In this document: piece after piece, positions 1 to 4,876 of the stretch
Numbering within the stretch: the first letter of the stretch is position 1
Layout of the letters: the number at the start of each line of letters is the position of its first letter
Program-made: the position numbers and the translations under genes
Assembly (NCBI GenBank): GCA_945877995.1
Contig: CAMDXD010000250.1
Location: 1-6,137, forward strand
Reading direction: 5' to 3'
Length of the DNA: 6,137 nucleotides
Origin: Bordetella parapertussis
GTDB lineage: Bacteria; Pseudomonadota; Gammaproteobacteria; Burkholderiales; CAIKXV01
Notes under the pieces: model-generated
Databases searched by the model: none
Seen by the model: the letters and a program-made list of their open reading frames with translations, nothing else
Told to the model about the DNA's origin: nothing

Positions 1-386
1 GCGGGCCAGGGCGTGACGCGGCCGAAGGCTTCGGTGGCCGTGTCGAGGCAGCGGCACCACCGGCTCGATAGTACCTCGCCGATCGCCACGCCGGCCCCGC
101 GCAAGGCCGCGCCGAGACGGCGTGCCTGCTGCCGGCCTTCGTCGGACAGGTTACGCTGCGTCATGCAGTCCTCCAGCTGGTACCCGGGCGGATCGCCGAT
201 GCCGGGCACGGTCTGCGCATGGCGCAGTACCACGACCGCGCCGCCGGCGCGCAGTGCCGCCCAGGCTGCCTCGGCTGGTGCGCTGCCCTGCGCATGGGCG
301 GGCGCAGCCGCCGACCAGGCCAGTGCCAGCAGCAGGGCCGGGATTAACCGGGAGTGCCGCATGGCGCGGCGCAGGACGGATTTCAT
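1..386 (-). CDS. Exported histidine phosphatase family protein (C-terminal part missing)
   Basis: A minus-strand frame opens at the ATG at 386-384 and stays open to the window edge (128 complete codons), so the 3' end is missing. Residues 1-32 look like a signal peptide: basic start, hydrophobic LIPALLLALAW stretch, and an AHA/Q cleavage site at about 32/33. The mature part has the histidine phosphatase (phosphoglycerate mutase-like) core: VVVLRHAQT with R55-H56, where H56 would be the phosphorylated histidine, then a NLSDEGRQQARRLG helix and the family-typical VLSSRWCRCLDTA at 106-117 with R109. Members of this exported subgroup are often near 180 residues, so roughly 50 residues, including the second catalytic histidine, probably lie outside. 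Family membership suggests a periplasmic phosphomonoesterase; the substrate is unknown. An alternative start is M9 (ATG at 362-360), which gives a more compact signal peptide. Neither start has a good ribosome binding site. The gene is divergent from the GST gene. Confidence 0.9.
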   Translation of the reverse strand, partial: MKSVLRRAMRHSRLIPALLLALAWSAAAPAHAQGSAPAEAAWAALRAGGAVVVLRHAQTVPGIGDPPGYQLEDCMTQRNLSDEGRQQARRLGAALRGAGVAIGEVLSSRWCRCLDTATEAFGRVTPWP

Positions 387-432
387 CTTGCCAGTCTAGC
401 GGCTGCGCGTGCGCCTGGAACCCGCCCATCGA

Positions 433-463
433 TTGCCCACCCGGACCTGCGCCGCACTATCAT
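433..463 (+). promoter_or_regulatory. Candidate sigma-70-type promoter for the GST-FIST pair
   Basis: TTGCCC at 433-438 (4 of 6 to TTGACA) and TATCAT at 458-463 (5 of 6 to TATAAT) are separated by 19 bp, slightly longer than ideal. A start near 470 would leave a leader of about 38 nt before the GST start codon. The -10 box and the bases after it (CTATCATCGCGTCC, 457-470) match the TATAAT region at 3531-3544 in 13 of 14 positions, which supports it as a real element. Inferred by eye only. Confidence 0.4.
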
Positions 464-494
464 CGCGTCCAGCGTGAAGCAACCCGCGAAACCC

Positions 495-502
495 GAGGAG
501 GA
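495..502 (+). promoter_or_regulatory. Strong ribosome binding site of the GST gene
   Basis: GAGGAGGA lies 6 nt before the ATG at 509 and is a near-perfect anti-16S match. It fixes the start at 509 even though the frame remains open upstream to about 122. It is the best Shine-Dalgarno sequence associated with a start codon in the window. Confidence 0.8.
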
Positions 503-508
503 TGGCCG

Positions 509-1102
509 ATGATCAAGCTCTACACGTCAAGAAGTTCCGGCAACGGCTACAAGGTGCGCCTGCTCGCCTCGATGGTCGGTGCGCCCCTCGAGCAGGTATT
601 CATCGATTTCGAAGGCAAGGAACACAAGTCGCCGGCGTTCCTGAAGCTCAACCCGCGCGGGCAGGTGCCGGTGATCGAGGCCGAGGGCCGGGTGTTCTGG
701 GATTCCACCGCCTGCATGGCCTATGTCGCGCGCAAATACGGCGGGGAGTCGTGGCTGCCGACCGATCCGCTCGGCATGGCGGAAGTCGTGCAATGGCTCG
801 CGGTGGCCTTGAACGAAATCCAGTTCGGCATCCAGGCGGCGCGCGGCATGCTGCGCATGGGCCGCGAAGGCAATCTCGCGGAAGCGCAGGCGCGCGGCCG
901 CGTCGGGCTCGATGCGATCGAGCAGCAGCTGGCCGGATCGCCCTGGCTCGCGCTCGGCCGCCCGACGGTCGCCGACGTCGCCTGCCAGGCCTATGTGGGC
1001 GTCGCGCACGAGGCGGGCATCGACATGGATGCGTATCCGAACACGAAGGCCTGGCTCAAGCGGATCGAAGGCTTGCCGGGCTGGGTGAGCCGGGTACAGT
1101 GA
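509..1102 (+). CDS. Glutathione S-transferase family protein
   Basis: A 197-residue protein, close to the usual GST length of about 200. The N-terminal thioredoxin-like domain (about 1-80) starts IKLYTSRSSGNGYKVRLL; the SGN motif at 10-12 is where many bacterial GSTs place the catalytic serine that activates glutathione. Further glutathione-site features are GQVPVIE at 51-57 with the cis-proline P54, and WDSTA at 64-68, whose D65-S66 correspond to the residues that hold the gamma-glutamyl group. The all-helical C-terminal domain (about 88-197) carries the T-x-x-D capping box T153-D156 in GRPTVADVACQAYV. It is a soluble cytoplasmic protein, expected to conjugate or reduce electrophiles with glutathione; the substrate cannot be told from sequence. 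The start is set by GAGGAGGA at 495-502. The FIST gene begins 13 bp after its stop, suggesting co-transcription. Family assignment is firm; subclass is uncertain. Confidence 0.93.
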   Translation: MIKLYTSRSSGNGYKVRLLASMVGAPLEQVFIDFEGKEHKSPAFLKLNPRGQVPVIEAEGRVFWDSTACMAYVARKYGGESWLPTDPLGMAEVVQWLAVALNEIQFGIQAARGMLRMGREGNLAEAQARGRVGLDAIEQQLAGSPWLALGRPTVADVACQAYVGVAHEAGIDMDAYPNTKAWLKRIEGLPGWVSRVQ

Positions 1103-1115
1103 GCGTGGCCGTACG

Positions 1116-2261
1116 ATGAGCCTGCCGCCGCTGCCTGCCGCCGGCCCGGGGCCGGTCTTCGTGCATGCGCACAGCCCCGCGCCACGCTGGCAGGAGGGCG
1201 CGGAGGCCTGCGCGCGTACCATTGCCGAGTCGGGCATCGGGGCGAACCTGGGCTTCGTGTACGTGACCGATGCCCATGCGGAAAATCTGCAGGCGATCGT
1301 CGACCTGCTGCGCGCGCGCAGCGGCGTCGCGCACTGGGTCGGCACCATCGGCATCGGTGTGTGTTCGACCGGGATCGAGTACCTCGACCAGCCGGGCATC
1401 GTCACCCTGGCGGGCGCCTTCCCCGAAGACGGCTTCCGGATGCTGCCGGCGCTGCTCGAGCCGTCGGCGCTGCCCGAGGGCCTGTATGCGTGTGGCGGGC
1501 AGGATGCGAACCTCGCGGTCCTGCACGGCGATCCGTCCAGCCGCCACCTGCTGGAACTGATCCGCGGGGTCGCGCAGCGCGTATCGAGCAGCTTCGTGAT
1601 CGGTGGCCTCACCAGTTCGCGCAGCGCGGTCTGGCAGGTCGCCGATGGTCTGTCCGCCGGCGGGCTGTCCGGCGTGCTGTTCGGCGAGAACGTACCGGTG
1701 CTGACCCGGCTGAGCCAGGGATGCGTGCCGATCGGCCCGCGCCACCGGGTGACCGAGTGCCACCGCAACGTGGCGATGGCGCTCGATGGCAAGCCGGCCC
1801 TGGCGGTGTTCGACGCCGATGTCGGGCCGCGGCTCGCGGGCGACTACCGGCAGGCTGCGGTCGAAGTGTTCGCCGCCATCACCATCCGCGGCAGCGATGC
1901 GGGCGACTACATGGTGCGCAACCTGGTCGGCATCGATCCGCAGCAGCAGTGGGTCGCGGTCGGCGACTGGCTCGAGCCTGGCAGCGAACTCATGTTCTGC
2001 CGGCGCGATGCGAAGAGCGCGACCGAAGACCTCGAGCGCGTGCTGATCGAGGCACGCGAGGCGATTGGCGGCGTTCCGCGCGGCGGGCTCTATTTTTCCT
2101 GCCTGGGGCGCGGCGAGAGCCTGTTCGGACCGGGTTCGGCCGAACTCCGGCTGATCGCCCGGCACCTCGGTGAATTCCCGCTTGCCGGCTTCTTCGGCAA
2201 CGGTGAGGTGTCGCACGACCGGCTGTACGGCTACACCGGCGTGCTGTTGCTGTTTCCCTGA
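1116..2261 (+). CDS. FIST N/C domain signal transduction protein, stand-alone
   Basis: A 381-residue soluble protein with no signal peptide or membrane segment. The N-terminal FIST part spans about residues 25-210 (LGFVYVTDAH, then WVGTIGIGVCSTGIEY at about 74-89, a typical FIST glycine pattern). The FIST_C part spans about 215-381 and ends with the diagnostic blocks GLYFSCLGRGESLFG (C329 in SCLGRG), PLAGFFGNGE (N362, E364) and YGYTGVLLLF. FIST domains are known as ligand-sensing modules, proposed to bind small molecules such as amino acids, and often sit in front of kinase, GGDEF or methyl-accepting output domains. Here the whole protein is FIST, so any output must come from a partner. ATG 1116 is the first start codon after the in-frame TGA at 1086-1088; its ribosome site is weak, consistent with coupling to the GST gene ending 13 bp upstream. 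Domain identity is confident; ligand and partner are unknown. Confidence 0.9.
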   Translation: MSLPPLPAAGPGPVFVHAHSPAPRWQEGAEACARTIAESGIGANLGFVYVTDAHAENLQAIVDLLRARSGVAHWVGTIGIGVCSTGIEYLDQPGIVTLAGAFPEDGFRMLPALLEPSALPEGLYACGGQDANLAVLHGDPSSRHLLELIRGVAQRVSSSFVIGGLTSSRSAVWQVADGLSAGGLSGVLFGENVPVLTRLSQGCVPIGPRHRVTECHRNVAMALDGKPALAVFDADVGPRLAGDYRQAAVEVFAAITIRGSDAGDYMVRNLVGIDPQQQWVAVGDWLEPGSELMFCRRDAKSATEDLERVLIEAREAIGGVPRGGLYFSCLGRGESLFGPGSAELRLIARHLGEFPLAGFFGNGEVSHDRLYGYTGVLLLFP

Positions 2262-2265
2262 AGCG

Positions 2266-2294
2266 GTTGCGTCAAGCCGCGGCAAACCCCATAT
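2266..2294 (+). promoter_or_regulatory. Candidate sigma-32 (heat-shock) promoter before the cbpA-like gene
   Basis: CCCCATAT at 2287-2294 matches the RpoH -10 consensus CCCCATNT exactly. GTTGCG at 2266-2271, 15 bp upstream, could be a degenerate -35 (CTTGAA; 3 of 6). Transcription would start near 2301, leaving a leader of about 24 nt that contains GAAGAGGA (2304-2311). The placement, just before a DnaJ-family gene, makes it biologically plausible. The weak -35 is the main reason for doubt. A sigma-70 reading of the same stretch (TTGCGT, 17 bp, CATATC) is poorer. Confidence 0.5.
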
Positions 2295-2324
2295 CGGCTC
2301 TTTGAAGAGGACAGCGCGCCGCAC

Positions 2325-3239
2325 ATGCAATTCAAGGACTATTACAAGACCCTGGGCGTGGAACGCAGCGCCGGCGATGACGATATCCGCAAGGCGTATC
2401 GCAGGCTCGCGCGCAAGTACCATCCGGACGTGTCGAAGGAGAAGAACGCCGAGGAGCAGTTCAAGGCGGTCGGCGAGGCCTATGAAGTCCTGAAAGACAA
2501 GGAAAAGCGCGCCGCCTACGACCGGCTGGGCACCCACCAGCCTGGCCAGGACTTCCGCCCGCCGCCCGGCTGGGAGCAGCAGTACGGGCGCGGCGGCGGC
2601 TTCCGCGGCGGGGATACGGACGGACTCGATCTCGGCGACCTCTTCGGCGGCCTGTTCGGTGGCGGTGGCGGCAGGGCCGCTGGTGGCGGCCCCGGCCGCG
2701 GGCGGGCGCGCAGCGCGCCGCCGCGTGCGCCGATCGAGGCCGAAGTGAACATCACGCTGGAGGAGGCGCTCAACGGCACCGAGCGCACGTTCCAGATTTC
2801 CGCTGGCGACGGCACCCAGTATCCGGTGACCGTGCGCATCCCGAAGGGCGCGGCAGCGGGCACCCGCATGCGGGTACCCACCCGGGGCGTGGCCGGCGAC
2901 ATCATGCTCACGGTGCGCATCGCTGCGCATCCGGTCTACACCATCGACGGCCGCGACCTGCAGGTGGAACTGGCGCTGACCCCGAGTGAGGCGGCACTGG
3001 GCACGACGGTCGAGGTACCCACGCCGGCCGGCGCGGTGCGCCTGAAGGTGAAGCCGGGTACGTGCAGCGGACAGCGCCTGCGGCTCACCGGCCGCGGCCT
3101 GCCCAACCCCAGCGGCGAGCCCGGCAACCTGTATGCGCTGGTGCTGGTGAAGGTTCCGGCTGAACTGACCGAGGCCGAGCGCGAGGCCTACGAGCAGCTG
3201 GCGCGTGTGTCGACGTTCGATCCGCGCGCGGCGCGCTGA
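2325..3239 (+). CDS. cbpA: CbpA-like J-domain co-chaperone (class B Hsp40)
   Basis: A 304-residue DnaJ-family protein. Residues 4-70 form the J domain (KDYYKTLGV, basic helix II, the invariant HPD at 33-35, and KEKRAAYDRLG), which stimulates the ATPase of DnaK. A Gly/Phe-rich linker follows (about 72-125, including LDLGDLFGGLFGGGGG at 101-116), then two client-binding beta-sandwich domains (about 136-202 and 203-280, with HPVYTIDGRDL and LRLTGRGLPNPSGEPGNLY). There is no CxxCxGxG zinc finger, which separates it from DnaJ proper and places it with CbpA and related class B proteins. It acts in the cytoplasm with DnaK; E. coli CbpA also binds curved DNA, but that property cannot be read here. 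The ATG at 2325 is placed exactly at the J domain; GAAGAGGA lies 13 nt upstream, a rather long spacing. A small unknown gene follows after 12 bp where cbpM is often found. Confidence 0.93.
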   Translation: MQFKDYYKTLGVERSAGDDDIRKAYRRLARKYHPDVSKEKNAEEQFKAVGEAYEVLKDKEKRAAYDRLGTHQPGQDFRPPPGWEQQYGRGGGFRGGDTDGLDLGDLFGGLFGGGGGRAAGGGPGRGRARSAPPRAPIEAEVNITLEEALNGTERTFQISAGDGTQYPVTVRIPKGAAAGTRMRVPTRGVAGDIMLTVRIAAHPVYTIDGRDLQVELALTPSEAALGTTVEVPTPAGAVRLKVKPGTCSGQRLRLTGRGLPNPSGEPGNLYALVLVKVPAELTEAEREAYEQLARVSTFDPRAAR

Positions 3240-3251
3240 GCAAGTGCACGG

Positions 3252-3500
3252 ATGGCCCCGATGAGCGATTGCCTCGATGCGCTGGACGACTTCGTCGACG
3301 GCACCCGGCTCGCCGGCCACTGCGAGGTGATGCGCGGTGAGCCATCGAACCCGGTGGACTGCGCCCAGTTCCAGGCGAAGTTCATGGCGATCGGTGCGCC
3401 GATCTGGGGCGAGGCGATGGCCAGCCAAATCCATGCGGCGGCGCTCGCGGGCGACGAGGCCGCCGACATGCGGGGCTTCGCCGGCAGCCCGGGCATTTGA
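3252..3500 (+). CDS. Small acidic protein of unknown function, downstream of cbpA-like gene
   Basis: An 82-residue frame beginning 12 bp after the cbpA-like stop. Its codons end almost always in G or C, as in the neighbouring genes, which supports real coding. An alternative start is ATG 3261 (79 residues), with a weak GGATGG shortly upstream. The protein is acidic (about 12 Asp/Glu against 4 Arg/Lys), has three cysteines in its first half (in SDCLDAL, GHCEV and VDCAQF) and a hydrophobic middle (FMAIGAPIWGEAM), but no signal peptide or clear membrane helix. I do not recognise the family. In E. coli cbpA is followed by cbpM, whose product is a J-domain inhibitor of about 100 residues; this sequence does not resemble CbpM. 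Co-transcription with the J protein is likely from the spacing; a functional link is only inferred. Confidence 0.68.
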   Translation: MAPMSDCLDALDDFVDGTRLAGHCEVMRGEPSNPVDCAQFQAKFMAIGAPIWGEAMASQIHAAALAGDEAADMRGFAGSPGI

Positions 3501-3531
3501 TCGTACGGCGCCGGCAGCGGGACGCCGACCC

Positions 3532-3537
3532 TATAAT
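3532..3537 (+). promoter_or_regulatory. TATAAT -10 box for the 387-residue gene
   Basis: A perfect TATAAT in otherwise very GC-rich sequence, followed by CGCGTCC. There is no clear -35 at 16-18 bp (GC-rich around 3509-3515), and the TTGATC at 3497-3502 is too far away. A start near 3544 would give a leader of about 24 nt to ATG 3568. The GC-rich stretch between box and start resembles discriminators of ppGpp-sensitive promoters, but that is inference. Confidence 0.55.
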
Positions 3538-3567
3538 CGCGTCCCCTCAACGCGGCGCCCGACACGA

Positions 3568-4731
3568 ATGAACACGTTGCCCGATCCGCGGCGCTACCCG
3601 CCCCGCGGCGCCCCCGACCGATTGCTGGAGCTTGCCCGGTCCTCCCTGGCCACCGGCGACCCGATCGCCCGGTCGGTGCACAACGACGTGCTGCTGTCGG
3701 CGATCCGCGCCTGCTACGCGGCCGGCGACGCCGCCGTCGTGGCCACCGCACTGGCGGCGGCCAGTTCGGCCGAAGCCTACGCATGCCTGGCGCAGCGCGC
3801 GGCGGAGGCGGCCGAGGCGCCGCTGGCCACCGGCGAGATCGGCGCGCGCCTGTTCGCGCTGCCGCTGGTGGTGGTGGCCGGCGGCCGCGAGGGCGCGACC
3901 CTCGGTGGCGCGCTGTCCGACATCGATGCGGTCAGCGCCCTGCTGTCCGAGCACTCGGCGTTGGGCGACGTGCAACGCTACTCGCTCGGCAACGCGCTGT
4001 GCGCGGTCGAGTGCATCGAGGCCGTCGCGCCGGCTGAACTGGCGTGTGCCGATGTCGACACGCTGGCCCGGCTCGCGCCGGGTTTCGAGCCGGCACCGAT
4101 CGTGCTGCCCTCGGCGGACGAATCGGTGCACCTGCGCTTCCTGGTCGGGGTCGCCTGGGTGAGCAGCGAGTCGAAGCGTTGGATCGGCCCGCGCGATCCG
4201 GTCGGCAAGTGGGCGGTACCGCTCACCCATGCGGTCGCCGCCCAGCTGGCACAGCCGAATGTCACCGTGCTGCCGCTCGCGCGGCCGCCGCTGCCGCTCG
4301 CGCAGGCGGCGGCGGCCGGGCGTGCCGCCGCGGCGGAGATCGCCTTCCAGCTGTTCGTCGGCGGGGCCCTGCGCCGCGCACGGGCGAGCGTCGGTGAGCC
4401 GACGGTGATCGTGGCCGCCCATCGTGCCGACGATTCCACGACGGGCACGACGGGCGCGACGGGCGAGGTGCGGGTGACCTTCTCCTCGCCGTTCGACGAC
4501 GCGATGTGCGATGCGTGGCGCTGGCCCCTCGGTCCTGCCGATGATATCGGTGCGATCTCAACGGCCATCACCGGACTGCTCGCCGAATGTCGGATCGACG
4601 GCGTGGTGCTGGTGCCCGAGGTGCAACCTGACCGGCATCCGGCGCGGCCGCACGAGCGGCTGCTGCTCACGCATGCCCACCTCGATGCCGGCGACGGCGG
4701 ATCCGCGCAGGCGCGCGCAAGCAGCCACTGA
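3568..4731 (+). CDS. Unrecognised 387-residue Ala-rich cytoplasmic protein
   Basis: The frame is open from about 3337, but the start is placed at ATG 3568 because a TATAAT box lies only 31 bp before it and the upstream part overlaps the small gene in another frame. No good ribosome site precedes it. The product has no signal peptide or membrane helix. Residues about 15-90 are Ala-rich and probably helical; LFALPLVVVAGG (95-106) looks like a buried beta strand; a middle region (about 185-235) contains FLVGVAWVSSESKRWIGPRDP and WAVPLTHAV; then another Ala-rich helix, a Thr/Gly linker (291-299), and a final alpha/beta-looking part with EVRVTFSSPFDDAMCDAWRWPLG and GVVLVPEVQPD. The C-terminal tail (about 360-387) is polar and probably disordered. 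I do not recognise a family or catalytic motif. Codon use matches the neighbours, so it appears resident. Both flanks have gaps, suggesting a single-gene transcript. Confidence 0.82.
   Translation: MNTLPDPRRYPPRGAPDRLLELARSSLATGDPIARSVHNDVLLSAIRACYAAGDAAVVATALAAASSAEAYACLAQRAAEAAEAPLATGEIGARLFALPLVVVAGGREGATLGGALSDIDAVSALLSEHSALGDVQRYSLGNALCAVECIEAVAPAELACADVDTLARLAPGFEPAPIVLPSADESVHLRFLVGVAWVSSESKRWIGPRDPVGKWAVPLTHAVAAQLAQPNVTVLPLARPPLPLAQAAAAGRAAAAEIAFQLFVGGALRRARASVGEPTVIVAAHRADDSTTGTTGATGEVRVTFSSPFDDAMCDAWRWPLGPADDIGAISTAITGLLAECRIDGVVLVPEVQPDRHPARPHERLLLTHAHLDAGDGGSAQARASSH
4438..4464 (+). repeat. Three tandem 9-bp units coding a Thr/Gly linker
   Basis: ACGACGGGC occurs twice in direct succession (4438-4446, 4447-4455), followed by GCGACGGGC (4456-4464) with one change. 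The units are in frame and encode TTG-TTG-ATG at residues 291-299 of the 387-residue protein, between two better-structured segments. Such in-frame repeats can gain or lose units by slippage without breaking the frame. Confidence 0.75.
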
Positions 4732-4876
4732 TCGTCGGCGTGGCCCTGTCGCTGCACGGGGACCTCCGTCAGGAGGGCGGACGAGGCCGTGTATGTCCAT
4801 CGAGTTCCGCGCTCGCGCATACTTCAAACTGACGTCTTTCGCATGTCCAACGCAGCAAGCCTGCCGGAGCCTGATC
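4732..4876 (+). other. Spacer and leader region of the HtrA-like gene
   Basis: A 145-bp non-coding-looking stretch, lower in GC in its second half (about 4795-4876). It contains a short stem-loop (CCTCC 4763-4767, GTCA loop, GGAGG 4772-4776) without a T tract, so it is not a convincing terminator, and a weak -10-like CATACT at 4818-4823 without a clear -35. ATG 4793 (after GAGG at 4783-4786) is in frame with the protease and could extend it by 28 codons, but those codons often end in A or T (GCT, GCA, AAA, TCT, TGT, CCA, CAA), unlike the real genes here. In the next frame, GTG 4789 or ATG 4843 opens a short frame ending at TGA 4882-4884, overlapping the TTG 4877 start by 8 bp. Confidence 0.5.
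4866..4869 (+). promoter_or_regulatory. Ribosome binding site supporting the TTG start of the protease
   Basis: GGAG lies 7 nt before TTG 4877. Together with the change to gene-like codon use after this point, it favours TTG 4877 over the in-frame ATG 4793. GTG 4940, preceded by GGAAAG at 4931-4936, remains a rival that would give a compact 26-residue signal peptide. Confidence 0.45.

Noticed and set aside
122..508. Upstream extension of the GST frame
   Set aside because: It would run antisense through the histidine phosphatase gene, and the strong GAGGAGGA site plus the canonical GST N-terminus fix the start at 509.
2263..2280. Small inverted repeat after the FIST stop (GCGGTT / AAGCCGC)
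   Set aside because: The stem is short with a bulge and has no T tract, so a terminator is not supported; it also overlaps the putative -35 element.
1056..3434. A 792-codon open frame on the minus strand
   Set aside because: It lies antisense to the well-identified FIST and CbpA-like genes, is rich in Arg, Ala and His, and has no recognisable domain. Long antisense frames are expected opposite genes whose third codon positions are mostly G/C.
3480..3518. Direct repeat GCCGGCAGC at 3480-3488 and 3510-3518
   Set aside because: A 9-bp repeat of this composition is easily found by chance in such GC-rich DNA, and nothing flanks it that suggests an insertion.
3337..3567. Upstream extension of the 387-residue protein
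   Set aside because: It overlaps the small gene at 3252-3500 in another frame, gives an Arg/Ser-rich sequence, and includes the TATAAT box.
3978..4820. A 280-codon minus-strand frame opposite the 387-residue gene
   Set aside because: Composition is Ala/Ser/Arg-rich without motifs; the plus-strand frame has the better amino-acid pattern and a promoter-like box.
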